A stretch of 64,000 nucleotides of DNA from contig SRSI01000019.1 in assembly GCA_005656395.1 (NCBI GenBank), positions 248,001-312,000 on the forward strand, in the 5' to 3' direction. Position numbers and translations under genes: made by a program. The stretch is from Strongyloides papillosus (lineage: Eukaryota > Nematoda > Chromadorea > Rhabditida > Strongyloididae). Below, in pieces: positions 51,402 through 62,590 of this stretch; position 1 is the stretch's first letter; the number at the start of each line of letters is the position of its first letter. The notes below the pieces were generated by a model that worked only from the letters and a program-made list of their open reading frames with translations, was not told the origin of the DNA and searched no databases.

Positions 51402-52386
51402 ATGAATAAATCTTCAGTACCAGAGTATGTCTATCCACAGGTTAATTTCCATACTTATCAAATGTTTTTCTTCAACTTGTTGGCAATCATTCCGAATGTT
51501 TATTTCCTTTACCGTAGTATAACTTATAAGCCGTTTAATGATAGAAAAATTTTCAAGTACATAACAATGGTAATGTCATTTGAATTAATTATTGCATGTT
51601 TGGTTCATGTTGTTTTCAATGGATATTTGTTCATTAATCATCATTTAAACTCGAAAGTTTATCTTATTTCATGTTCTATGGTAAGTATATTAGACTTAAA
51701 TATTAATCAAGTAACAATCGTAACACCATTTTTCTTCAACATATTTCGATTTTACAAAATTATTTTTAACAAGAATCCAAATCCAATTGTTATGATCATA
51801 GCGTTCCTAATTACAATGGGACCACTTTTGTATACGATGGCTGCACAGTACCTTCAAATAAATATGTATTATGTAGTAAAGTTTGGTTGTGGTTATCAAA
51901 TATATTGTGATATACCGTATTTTGAATTACTCTTTTATGCTAATATATCTATGGTACTTTCTGTACCGTTTATTTCTTTTCTTTGCAATTATATTATATA
52001 TAGAAAAACAATACGAAGTACAGCAAAATCAAATAGTGCAAAAATTCATAAAGTTCAAACTTTATTTAGAGGAATAGCAGTTCAAAGTATTTTTCCCTTC
52101 TTTTGCCAGGTACCCGGTATAATATATCATATTTGTTTCTTGATAAGTAAGTTTATATTCCATCTATTTTAATATAATATTTCCAGCACGACAAAATTTC
52201 TTTCCAGTTGAGTATGTAATTAATTTCTTTTTCTACCTTGGACAAGGAGTATGTATATTTTTGTCAATGGTTATAATTAAAGAATTCAGAGAAATGATGT
52301 TAAATGACTTTGGAATTTCAAAATATTTTCAAAGTAATCGTGTTTCACAAACTAGCACCCGTTTAAAGAGTATCAGTTTTTTATAA
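51402..52386 (+). CDS. Serpentine (7TM) receptor 4, two exons, 314 aa
   Basis: Exon 1 is 51402-52146 and exon 2 is 52187-52386, with a 40 bp phase-1 intron (GTAAGT to TTCCAG). The start MNKSSVPEYVYPQ matches the paralogs and is preferred over an in-frame TTG two codons upstream. Landmarks are FLYRSITYKPFNDRKIFKY, RFYKIIFNKNPNPIV, GCGYQIY before TM5 and FRGIAVQSIFPFFCQVPG in TM6. Exon 2 adds TM7 (INFFFYLGQGVCIFLSMVI) and a basic tail. It is closest in sequence to the damaged receptor 3 next to it. It is probably a chemosensory or peptide receptor at a neuronal membrane. Confidence 0.88.
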
Positions 52387-53525
52387 AAAAAAAGCAATGC
52401 AACTCACAAGTGGGAATTTATAAATTTAATAAAAGTTTTTGAAAATTTATTATATACATTCATATTATCTTCACAATAAATATTTGCTTTTTATTTTTTT
52501 AAAATAAAAAATGTACTTTATGGATTAATTTATAAAAGTTCCATGGATATTTTCTACAAATATTGTTTGCTTAAAAGCATTTGTTTCAAAATAATATCAA
52601 TTTTGATAGAATAATTTAAGTTTTAGTGTGTTGTTTGCTTCAACTTTTCAGTAAATAAACATGGTCGTTTGTATACGTTAAATAAAGATAGTTATTGTAG
52701 CATTATTAATTAATCCTATAATCATAGCTCTAAACTATATGTTATGAAACAATGTTATTGTAAAAGTTTTTAAATAGTTATGCTTTCAAGTTGTAAAAAA
52801 ATTCATGGAGCAATTTTACTGATAAAAATGATAAACATTCGTTTTTATATTGAATGAACGTTTTGTGAACCAAAGGTGGTGTGCTGAATTAAGCACCTAG
52901 ATGACAGAACACGCTGGAAACCTCAAGGACTGTAAAAAGAAAGAATCTAGAATAAGTCACTAATCTAAAGATAAACTGAATTAAAAAAAATCTCTTTAAA
53001 TATAGACACATTTTCATTTTTTAATTATTACTCTTGTCAAATAAAAATTTTACTAAAGTATAAGTTATCCCGCAGTAAAATTTATTTTTTTAATCTCATA
53101 TATTTAACAATTAACAAGAATAATTATATTTAATTAAAATTACCTTTTAATCTCAACTATTATTTTAGTTCTTCTAATTACTTTTTTCGAACTATATTTA
53201 ATTTGGTGATTCAAAATTTATAAAGATTGTTAGTAGATGATTTGATGAACAATAATAATTCTGAATTTTCTTGTCATTTGCATTCTTTCTATCATCACTA
53301 TCATTTTTTTTGTTAAAGAAAGTTTACTCTTCAAATAATTGGGAGTTTTCTTTAGGCCCCCAAGGATCCAACAGAATTACAAAATCAAATAATAATATTA
53401 TTTAAAATTTATAAAAAAATTAAAACAAATAAAATGATAGAATAAATTAAATATTTTTCAATAATAAAAACAGTATAAAAACAGAAATATAATGAATTCA
53501 TATCAATCAATTTTTAAATGGAACA
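52387..53525 (+). promoter_or_regulatory. Upstream region of the first array gene
   Basis: Holds the two block types that recur before array members: TTGTGAACCAAAGGTGG (near 52863), about 660 bp before the ATG, and CTTTAGGCCCCCAAGGATCC (near 53353). GTATAAAA at 53473 lies 53 bp before the ATG. Confidence 0.5.
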
Positions 53526-53816
53526 ATGAACAAGTATTTGATAATTTCTATCTTTATTATTGCTTTAATTGGAGCTTTAAATGCTCAAAATTATCTAAAT
53601 AGAAGAAAACCTGGGTCTTACGACCATGATCTTATACCTGGTTACAAGAAAAAAGTCAGAAAAGGTCCTAGTAAAAATTCCAAGAGTAAGAAAAAACGTA
53701 AAAATAAAAAATCAAATAAACGCAGAAAACTTAAGGAAGGTACATATTTTCCATTAATTCCAAGTGTCGATTTAAATAAAAACGATGGTGGTTTTTTGAC
53801 TTTGCAGGCTGTTTAA
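53526..53816 (+). CDS. Secreted array protein 1, very basic, 96 aa
   Basis: The signal peptide [20 protein letters not shown] is followed by QNYLNRRKPGSYDHDLIPGY. The centre (about 42-70) is a dense Lys/Arg/Ser block (KSKKKRKNKKSNKRRK) that would act as a nuclear localisation signal if it reached a cytoplasm. The C-terminal part is neutral (YFPLIPSVDLNKND). There are no cysteines. It belongs to subfamily A with the genes at 58184 and 59735, and the whole transcription unit with about 650 bp of upstream DNA is repeated in the array. Effector-like or antimicrobial roles are speculative. Confidence 0.75.
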   Translation: MNKYLIISIFIIALIGALNAQNYLNRRKPGSYDHDLIPGYKKKVRKGPSKNSKSKKKRKNKKSNKRRKLKEGTYFPLIPSVDLNKNDGGFLTLQAV

Positions 53817-54928
53817 TTAGAAGATCATTTTTTTTTAATTTCTCACTTTGACTAAGTTCGAGCTAGGCTCTAAAGTTAATATCATGAAAGTATTTACAAA
53901 ACTAGTAATTTTATACATTTTTTGAAAAATTTATCTGAAATAATGTTGTTTTTTTGTTGTTCATAATAAATTATGAACTTTTATCCCTGCTGTTTTTTAT
54001 TTAAATTACTTTATTAAATTTTTTTATGTTTTCTTCCACGGAGAAGGTACGGTTGAATGTTATTGTAAAAATAATATTAAATTCTATGTAACACAAAATT
54101 GTATCTTATAAAAGAATATCATTATACAAGTTTTGAAATAGTTATTTTTTCTGATGATAAAAAAAATTTATGGATCAATTTATTGTTATAAATTATACAT
54201 AAACAAAATTTATAATTTCTTGTTTTTATATTTCACAAACAAATTGTGAAAAAAGGTGGTACGATTGACTTATTTCCTAACCAAAAGAACACGCCAATCA
54301 CCTCAATGACTATAAAAAGAAGAGATATAAAGAAAATTATCAGACCAGAGATAGATTGAATTAATCAACTGAAATATTATTTCACACTCTTTATATGTTG
54401 TTATATTTTTTTAATTATTATACTTGTTAAATAAAAGTATAAAAAAAGTAAATTTTTATCATTCAGTAAAATTTATTTCATTGATCTTATAGATCTAACA
54501 ATTAACAAGAAAAGTAATGTATAATATTAAATTATAATTATCTTTCGGGCTTTAATAAATTTATGTTTTTGCTAGTTTCTTACTTCGAACATTATTTAAT
54601 TTAATGATTCTAAATTGCAAAGATTGTTAGTAGATGAATTGATGAAAAATAATATTTATATAATTTTTTTGTCAATTATACTCCTCCCATTTTCATTATT
54701 ATTGTTTTCTGTCGTTAAACGAAGTTTACTCTTTATATAATCGGGTGTCAGTTTCAGAGTTTCAAGAACCTACCAGAATTACACAATAAAATAATAATAT
54801 TATTAAAAATTCATAAAAATAAAGTTAAAACAAATAAAATGGTAGAAAAAATTAAATATTTTTTATAAAATAAAAGCATTAAATTGAAAATATTATGAAT
54901 CTTTATCATTCAATTTTTCAATATAACA
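53817..54928 (+). other. Array spacer 1
   Basis: Repeats the array upstream blocks: GTGAAAAAAGGTGG near 54246, GTTTCAGAGTTTCAAGAACC near 54752. The core promoter lacks a perfect TATA box here. No other gene. Confidence 0.5.
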
Positions 54929-55132
54929 ATGAACAAACATTTTGTTATTTCAATTCTTATTATTGCTTTACTTGGTTATACATCTTATGTGTACTCTGTT
55001 GGGTTTTTCGATTCTCATCAAACACTTAGTATCAATGATGTGGGTGAAAAAAGAACTGAATCAAAAGGTTATCTAGCTAGACGTGAGAAAATTTTAAGAA
55101 AATTATTAAGAGGATCTAGATATATTGTATAA
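54929..55132 (+). CDS. Secreted array protein 2, 67 aa
   Basis: The signal peptide MNKHFVISILIIALLGYTSYVYS is nearly the same as in the neighbours. The mature part is only about 44 residues. It has a possible dibasic site (GEKR) and a basic amphipathic-looking C-terminus (ARREKILRKLLRGSRYIV). Together with the gene at 56089 it forms subfamily B (LLGY..YVYS end of the signal peptide). The short basic amphipathic end is compatible with a membrane-active peptide, an inference from composition only. Confidence 0.65.
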   Translation: MNKHFVISILIIALLGYTSYVYSVGFFDSHQTLSINDVGEKRTESKGYLARREKILRKLLRGSRYIV

Positions 55133-56088
55133 ATTTCCAATGACCATTTAAATACGAACGATGATGTTTTCTTGACATTGCAATTTTTTAATTGAAGGAC
55201 AATTATTCTTCATTATATTACTTTAACAATGTTCCATCAATGCTTCAAAGTCTATATCTGGAAAATTATTTACAGAATGAGTTATTTTAAAAGCATTTGA
55301 TTAATTTAATTGTAATATTATTTTGTTTAGTGTTTTTTTATAATAAATTATGAATTTTCATCACTACATTTATTGAATCTGCCTTAATCTACTGGATTTT
55401 TTTATTGTCACTGTCGCAGATAATATTGTAACATTAATAACATATTTCATATATATAATATAACGTTATATCGTATAAAAGATTATTATTATACCAACTT
55501 TAAAATAGCTATCCTTGCTGATCATAAAAAAAACATTCAGGGAACAATTTTATTGTAAAAAAATACTCCTTACACATAGATACATTATTATTGTATAATT
55601 ATTATCTTTGCCAAATAATAGTTTAACTAAAGTTATTTGTTATTTTTCAATAAAATTTGTTTCATTGCCTTTATATATTTAATAATTAAAAAAGACAATT
55701 ATATTTATTTATTATTACCTTTGAATTTTAACAAATATTTTAGTTCTTTCAATCCACCTTTTTCGAATATTATTTAATTTAGCTATTTGAAAATTGCAAA
55801 AATTATTAGTAGATGATTTTTTAACAATTATATTTATATAACCTTTCTTATTTTTATTGTTTTTGTTTTATTTCGTTTTGCAAAGTTTGATCTTCAAATA
55901 TCCAGGAGTCTGCTTCAGGCTCTCAAGAATCCACTATAATTGTATAATCAAATAATAATATTTTTAAAAATCCACAAAAACAAAGTTGAAACGAATAGAA
56001 TGATAGCTCAAATTAAATATTTTTTTTATAAAAACAGTATAAAAATGAAAATATAGTGAATCTTTATCGTTCAATTTTAAATACAACA
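55133..56088 (+). other. Array spacer 2
   Basis: Contains the GAGTCTGCTTCAGGCTCTCAAGAATCC block near 55906 and CAGTATAAAAATG near 56036. The distal TTGTGAACC block is not clear in this unit. Confidence 0.45.
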
Positions 56089-56340
56089 ATGAACAAGTGT
56101 TTTATTATTTCAATTCTTATTATTTCTTTACTTGGTTATCTACCGTATGTATACTCTGATAAGCGATCACTTAGTCTAGAGATTTTATGTAAGAATCAAC
56201 TTTTAAAGAAAATTAAAAAACAATTTGGAAATGATAACAAAATTCTAAAGAACGTGCCAAAAGATGTAATTGAAAAATATCTACATGATTGTAAAAAAAC
56301 TTTAAGTAAAGTATTTAAGAGCCCTAGAATGACCTATTAA
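56089..56340 (+). CDS. Secreted array protein 3, 83 aa
   Basis: The ATG at 56089 is chosen because it aligns with the signal peptides of all other members (MNKCFIISILIISLLGYLPYVYS). An upstream in-frame ATG at 56056 would spoil the signal. The mature part is Lys/Leu/Asn-rich with two cysteines (EILCKNQL and LHDCKKT) and a Lys-rich end. The two cysteines could form one disulfide around a helical, charged segment. Subfamily B. No known domain. Confidence 0.65.
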   Translation: MNKCFIISILIISLLGYLPYVYSDKRSLSLEILCKNQLLKKIKKQFGNDNKILKNVPKDVIEKYLHDCKKTLSKVFKSPRMTY

Positions 56341-56710
56341 ATTTCTGTTAACCATTTAGATATGAATGATGATGCTTTTTTGAATTTGCAATATTACTTT
56401 GAAAAATTCCTACGTATGCTTCATTGTTTGTATCATGAAAATTATTTTCAAAATTAGTTATTCAAAAAAATAAGTATAATTTAATTGAAATATTATTTTA
56501 TTTCTTGTTTTTTTTTATAATAAATTTTCATCACTAATGTTATTTAATTTAAGTTTTTTTTTTAGATTTTTAAAGTTTTCTGTCAGAGATATGTACGATA
56601 GGAATTATTGTAACAATAATTTTAAATTCTATAGTCATAACAACAAATTATAGTTTATAAAAGAATAAAATTATATAATTTTTGAAAATGTCGTTTTAAC
56701 TAATTATATA

Positions 56711-57438
56711 AGGTTAACGCAAAAGTTCTATCGTTTTTTTCATAGTTATTTTTAATCATAAAAAATATGATTATAAGAGATTAGGAATTGTAGTATCATG
56801 ATAATTAGATAGTACCAATTCATAACTTTATAATCTGTATAATCACAATTTCTCATATTATTTAAACTAAATATTCTTAGCTAAAACATAGAATCACCCA
56901 AAGAACATTTACGACATTGTATGCTTGATGATTTCCAACTCAAACATAACGTAACCGAATTGGCTAAAAATTTATGCATAGCATTAGGAAGAGATGTAGT
57001 AGACATTCGAACTGTGGAACGATTGTTCTCAATGTTTCGAGCTGGAAACATAAATCTTGGAAATAAAGAGCGCATTAATTGGCCTTCAACGTTTAATAAA
57101 GACTTTTTAAAATCACTGATTCATGATGACTCTCACATATCTACCACGAAGATAAGGGGAAGATAAAGTATGACCACACAACAATATCTTGCCAAATATT
57201 AGACGTATATATATTCAAAACTTTAGTAAGTGAGTACCTCATGATCTCAGGAAATCCAATTAGCTAATTGTATAAATACCCGGTATGGTTTCACATAAGG
57301 AATTAATAATTTGCATTAAAAATGGTGACAAGTAGTAAATAGTAGTTAACAAATTTACTACCAATTAATCAATTTTTTAATTAAAATTATAACGTTTTAA
57401 AATTGCTATAAAAAAACGACTAACTTTTGTAAAAATCT
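56711..57438 (+). mobile_element. Internally deleted mariner element inside the array
   Basis: The left end AGGTTAACGCAAAAGTTCTA follows a TA. The right end (near 57405-57438, AAAAAAACGACTAACTTTTG) is a degenerate complement. Removing this piece restores normal spacing of the array unit, which explains the longer distance between the genes at 56089 and 58184. Confidence 0.6.
56921..57166 (+). pseudogene. Mariner transposase N-terminal fragment
   Basis: The 81 aa frame has the mariner-type double helix-turn-helix layout: ELAKNLCIALGRDVV, RTVERLFSMFRAGNINL, then ERINWPSTFNKDFLKSLI with HDDSHISTTKI, like the A-R-.I, R-T...WF.KFR.G and RP...D...L...I..D...T pattern of mariner transposases. The catalytic DD34D domain is missing; only weak traces (GIKNGD-like) remain near 57310. 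Inactive. Confidence 0.65.
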
Positions 57439-58183
57439 AATAAAAAATCCATGGAACAATTCTACTAAAATAATTACACATTAATGAAATTTATAAATTA
57501 ATGTTGTTATATTTAATAAACAAATTGTGAACCAAAGATAGTGTGTCGAACTTAATAACATCAAGAAATATAAAAAAGAGGAATATGGAATAAATCACTT
57601 AACCAAAGATAAATTGAATAAGTGAGCTGAATTAATAATCCATATTTTTAAAATGTAAATATATATTTGTTGTTTAATTATTATTTTTGCTAAATAAAAG
57701 TTTAACTAAAGTTAGTTGTTATTCTTCAATAAAATTTATATTATTAACCTTATATATAACAATTACCAAAAACAATAATATTTATTTACAATAACCTTTA
57801 AATAATAATAAATCTTCTAGTTCTTCCGATTCACTTTTTTCAAACTTCATTTAATTTAGTTATTCAAAAATTACAAAGATTGTTAGTATATGATCTAATG
57901 AACAATAATATTTCTATGACTTTTCTTGCAAACTATACTCTTTTTTTATCGCTATTGTTTTTTCGTTTGTTAAATAAAGTTTACTTTTCAAATAAACGAG
58001 AATCTGCTTCACGCTTCCGAGCATCCCACGTAATTGCAAAATCAAATAAAAATATTTTTAAAAATCTAAAAAATTAAAATAAAAACAAATAAATTAACAA
58101 CTAAAATTAAATATTTTTGTACAAAAAAGTAGTATAAAAACAAAAATAATGTAAATCTTTATCATTCAATTTTAAATTTTACA
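57439..58183 (+). other. Array spacer 3
   Basis: Repeats the array upstream blocks (TTGTGAACCAAAGATAG near 57527; CTGCTTCACGCTTCCGAGCATCCC near 57992) and the core AGTATAAAAACAAAAAT near 58131. Confidence 0.5.
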
Positions 58184-58504
58184 ATGAACAAGTATTTTGC
58201 TATCTCAATTTTTATTATTGCTTTAATTAGGGTTATGAGTGCTCAAAATTATAAAACTCAAACAAAAGCTGGACCTTACGATTATAATCTTATACCTGAT
58301 TTCCCAGAAGACCATGCATTTGAACTTGAAACTACTACAAAAGCTCCAAAGAGAACCAAAAAACGTACAACAACTAGAAAACCTAGAAGACGCAGAACAA
58401 CTAAAAGAATAAAAATACCTAATACCAAGTTACCAATAAAATGTAGATATTTTCCATATGACCGCGAATGTAGACGTCTACTTGGTTACAATAGACCTTA
58501 CTAA
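58184..58504 (+). CDS. Secreted array protein 4, basic with two cysteines, 106 aa
   Basis: The signal peptide [20 protein letters not shown] is followed by QNYKTQTKAGPYDYNLIPDF, the subfamily A start. The middle is Thr/Lys/Arg-rich (TTTRKPRRRRTTKRIK), and the C-terminal part has KCRYFPYDRECRRLLGY with two cysteines. The Thr-rich part could be glycosylated. It differs from protein 1 in nearly all of the mature chain except the first 20 residues. Function unknown. Confidence 0.72.
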   Translation: MNKYFAISIFIIALIRVMSAQNYKTQTKAGPYDYNLIPDFPEDHAFELETTTKAPKRTKKRTTTRKPRRRRTTKRIKIPNTKLPIKCRYFPYDRECRRLLGYNRPY

Positions 58505-59734
58505 ATTTGCAAAGTTGTCTAATTGGAGTACCAGTATTTCTTAATATATTATTTGACAATGTTCTACATATGCTTCAAAGTTCATATCATTAAATTATTT
58601 ACAAAAGCAGTTATTTTAAAAAATATAATAATAAATTAATAGAAATATTATTTTGTCTTTTGTTTTATAATAAATTATGAATTTTCATCACTTATGTTAT
58701 TTGATATATGTTACTTTGTTAAATTTTTTTAACTGTTTCTGTTACAGATAATATTGTAACTGTCGTATATCTAATAGTTTTTATTTCTTGTAATGTCACG
58801 TACTATTTGTAAAAAACGATGACTATCATATTATATATAAGGGTAGATTTAAAAAAAATAAATAGTTTTAAGTTCACATCAGTAACACTATTAATAGATC
58901 CCATATTCATAATACAAAATTATATCTTATAAAAGAATATTTTTTTATCTACTTAAAAATAGTTATCTTTGCTGATCATAAGATAAATTTATAAATCAAT
59001 TTTGCTGATAAAAATTATTCATAACTGAAAATGGTGAATTTTCGTTTCTATAATTAATCAACAAATTGTGAACCAAAGATGGTTTGTTGTACTTAATATC
59101 TAGCCGAAAAAACACAACAATTATCTCAAGAACCATAAATAAATTTGTAATAAATCTCCAGACCAAAGAAAGACATAATTAGAGAACTGAATTAACGATT
59201 CGTTCTTTCTAAATTTATACATATTATTATTGTTTGATATAATATTTGCTGAATAAAATTTTAAGTTAGTTGTTATTCTTCAATATAATTATTTTATTGA
59301 TTTTATTGATCTAACAATTTACAAGTACAATTATACATAATTATAGTTATTTTTGAATCATAAAAAATCTTCTGTTTCTGTTAAAGTCCTTCTTCGAACT
59401 CTACTTAATTTAGTATATCTAAAATTATTAAAAATGTTAATAGATGATATAATGAACAGTGTAATTTCTATGACTTTTCTTGTCATCTACACTCTTTCTA
59501 TCATCATTATAATTTGTTTTTGTTAAAGAAAGTTTACTCTTCAAATAACCGGGAGTTTTCTTTAGGCCTCCAAGGATCCAGCAATGTTACAAAATCAAAT
59601 AATAATATTATTAAAAATTTCTAAAACCAATGTCAAAACAAATAAAACGATAGTTTAAACTAAATATTTTTCTAGTAAAAAGTATAAAAACGAAAATACA
59701 ACGAATTTTTATTATTTAACTTTCAAATATAACA
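58505..59734 (+). other. Array spacer 4
   Basis: Repeats TTGTGAACCAAAGATGG near 59064 and GGGAGTTTTCTTTAGGCC near 59551, and a GTATAAAAACG near 59688. No additional gene. Confidence 0.5.
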
Positions 59735-60030
59735 ATAAAAAAATGTTTGGTAATTTCTGTCTTTATTATTGCTTTAATTGGAATTTTGAATGCTCAAAAC
59801 TATCTAAATAAAAGAATACTTGGAAGTTATGACTACAGTCATATATCTGATTACAAGGGGAAAAATGGAAAATGATCTGTAAGCATTGGTAGAAATTTCG
59901 AAAAGAGGAAACCTAAAACTAAAAAATAATCTAAAGGCAAAAAACCTAAGAAGGGTATATTCTATAAATTCACTTCCAGTAAGCATTTAGATAATAACGA
60001 TGGTGATTTCTAAATTTTGCAAGCTGTTTG
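59735..60030 (+). pseudogene. Secreted array pseudogene, relative of protein 1
   Basis: The position of the start codon reads ATA instead of ATG, while the signal peptide (KKCLVISVFIIALIGILNA) and the QNYLNKRILGSYDY start of the mature part are intact. A TGA (59873-59875) interrupts the Lys-rich part, and further stops follow. Its upstream region is well preserved and is the closest match to that of protein 1. It is a recent loss. Confidence 0.7.
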
Positions 60031-61003
60031 ATTGGAAAATCATTATTAAATAATATATTACTTTGACAAAGTTTTACTTATGCTAAAAATTCATATTACG
60101 AAAATTGTTTAGAGAATAAGTTTTTCTTAAAGTGTAAAAATAGTTTAATTGAAATATTATTTTATCTTTTGTCTTTTTAAAATAAATTGTGAATTTTCAT
60201 CTTTACTGTTGTTTTATTTATAGTAATTTATTAGGTTTTTTTATTCTTCTTGTCACAGATAATGTACGGTAGAAAGGTATTGCTAACAGCAATGAAATTA
60301 TCTTTTTCTACAATTATAAAAACAGATATTTTAAGTAAAATCATATTACATTAATATGCTACTTAAAATAAAATTTTACAAAAATAAAAAACTCATTGAT
60401 ATTAACATATCCTTTTTGTAATTCAAAAAATTTTGCAAAAAAAAATTAAAAAATAAACATATTTGATAGATAGAAATTCTTTTATTTTTATAAATGTCGT
60501 TTGGTCAGGCTAATGTTTAAAAAATAATATCAATCATGATAAAATAATGCAAAGTTTAATAAAGTCTGCATAAAAGTTCAGTAAATAAAATTCTTGTTGT
60601 TTACACATTCAAAATAAAAAAATATGCTGTAACATTAATATTAGATATCATATTAATAGCATTGGATTCTGTTTTTTATACGATTATGAAAGATTTGAGC
60701 AGATGTCTTTTAAAATAATAAAAAAAGATACTTTAAACAATTTTTCTAATAAAAAGAATACATAATTGAATATTGTATTTTTTTTTATATTTAACAAGTA
60801 AATCAAATAAAGATTTTATTGAAAAATTTTAAAATCATAAAAATAAAATTTAATTTAATAGAATAAAATGTTAGTTCAAGTTAAATATTTGATTCTTCTT
60901 TAAAAAATAAAAGTATAAAATTTTTTCTCTGATGTTTTTCTACGAAAAAATGTATAAAAATGGAAATATAATGATTCTCTATTATCAAATTTTTCATATA
61001 AAG
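60031..61003 (+). other. Array spacer 5
   Basis: Very A/T-rich. GTATAAAA-like elements near 60911 and 60952 precede the next gene. The upstream blocks of subfamily A and B units are not clear here, and a different block (GATATCATATTAATAGCATTGGATTCTGTT region near 60645) is shared with the next two units. Confidence 0.45.
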
Positions 61004-61216
61004 ATGAACAAATACTTCATTCTCGCTATTTTGATTCTTTCATCATTTGAAGTTATGGGAGCTAGAATTTTTAAGACTAACAGAATTAATTATGATTTTA
61101 ATGATGACATTGAAACTGATGTGAAGGATATCAAAAAACGTGGATACTACGGTAGCTATTACAATAACTATGATTATGGTTATTATGGAAATTATTATTA
61201 CAATAGTTATTGTTAA
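61004..61216 (+). CDS. Secreted array protein 5, Tyr/Gly/Asn-rich peptide precursor, 70 aa
   Basis: The start at 61004 aligns with the other signal peptides; a longer frame from 60932 would bury it. The signal peptide is MNKYFILAILILSSFEVMGA. A short acidic pro-part (DFNDDIETDVKDI) ends in KKR, after which the chain is almost only Tyr, Gly, Asn and Ser (GYYGSYYNNYDYGYYGNYY) with a C-terminal Cys. The layout recalls the Tyr/Gly-rich, KR-released antimicrobial-type peptides known in Caenorhabditis, but no homology is proven. Subfamily C. Confidence 0.7.
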   Translation: MNKYFILAILILSSFEVMGARIFKTNRINYDFNDDIETDVKDIKKRGYYGSYYNNYDYGYYGNYYYNSYC

Positions 61217-62347
61217 TTGGGATTACCGTTTTTTTCAATATATAGGATTGGTAAAATTTTACTAAAAACACAAATTTAAAATTCGTATTGTGAAAACTAT
61301 TTACAGAATCAATGTTATTAAGAAACATAAAATAATTTAATTAAAAAATTATTTTAATTATTGTTTTTTTTATTATAAATAATAAATTGTTTTCACTAAT
61401 ATTTTTAAAGTTCAATTAATTTTTTTACTCTCCTACCATAAATATTTAAAAGCACAAGTTATCATTCAGGAGAATTAAGATTATCTTTAATTTGAAATGT
61501 TACGAAAAAAATAGTCATACTGATATATAACTATTATTTTATTTGTTTAAATATAACTTGCTTAAGCAATTGTTTCATAAATAATATTATTCATGATAAA
61601 AAAAACTTAGACGTATTAGGAATCGTGCCACTTCAAAGAAGTTTAGGCAAAAATTTAATAAATAAAAATATATAAACATTATAGTAATTTAATAATTAAT
61701 ATTCCAATGCATATCACATAATTTTTCCTTTTTTCTCATATTTAATGGTTTTGAGATAAATTCTTGAGATAAATCATCGAAAGTTTATTTTATATGAGTA
61801 CATTGAATGCCACTAATCACACAAATAATACATATTGTGCCATCATTTAAATATCCTATTGAAGTCAATTTCTGAAACTCTTTAATTGTAGATCATGATT
61901 TGTTTCTACAAACATCTAACATATTTTTAAGTTTGTGGCGTTTTTTATGAATATAATAGCGGACAAAATATATATCCAAAAATTTTTACACCGTATCTGT
62001 TGCAAAGTCTCAGCAAATAGAATTTAGTTGCATACACACTCTGGTAAAAAATATGTATTTCGATATTATACTCAAATGTTATATTCATAGCATTAGATTC
62101 TGTTTATCTAAGGAATCCGATTATTTAAGTTTGAAAATGATATCTTCCTAAATATATACTTTTTTATATTTAATCAACAAATCAAAAAATAGAATTATTA
62201 AAAAGATTAATAAAAATAAAATATTATCTCAAGATAAATTTTTGCTTCATTTACGGAAAAAATAAAAGTGTAATATTTTTCTCCAAAAAAAAGTGTATAA
62301 AAATGGAAATTTAATGAAACCTTATCATTCAATTTTCAAATAAAACA
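61217..62347 (+). other. Array spacer 6
   Basis: Contains the subfamily C upstream block (GTTGCATACACACTCTGG near 62027; CATTAGATTCTGTTTATC near 62091) and GTGTATAAAAATGG near 62293. Confidence 0.5.
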
Positions 62348-62590
62348 ATGAACAAGTATTTTATTATTTCTATTTTTATTATCGCTTTGCTTGGAGCTTT
62401 GAAAGCCAGAAGTTTAAAAAATAATTATAGCTTTGAAAATGGCGCTGAAACAGATTTTAAGGATGTCAAAAAACGTAGTTATTATTACGCTGACGATGAT
62501 TCTTTTGATGATGACTCTCAAGATGACTCTTTTGATTCAGATGATGATAGTTCTTACTATTATTATTATGGCTATGAAGATGCAGAATAA
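62348..62590 (+). CDS. Secreted array protein 6, Asp/Ser/Tyr-rich, 80 aa
   Basis: The signal peptide [20 protein letters not shown] is followed by an acidic part with [10 protein letters not shown] (the same site as in protein 5). After it come a Tyr run, a long Asp/Ser/Phe block ([18 protein letters not shown]) and a terminal [12 protein letters not shown]. The released peptide would be strongly acidic, in contrast to the basic proteins 1 and 4 of the same array. It could bind metal ions or cationic partners; that is inference. Confidence 0.7.
   Translation: MNKYFIISIFIIALLGALKARSLKNNYSFENGAETDFKDVKKRSYYYADDDSFDDDSQDDSFDSDDDSSYYYYYGYEDAE

Noticed and set aside
42700..52386. Assigning the receptors to a named serpentine subfamily
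   Set aside because: Seven segments and conserved loops are clear, but without a profile search the sequence alone does not separate the nematode subfamilies.
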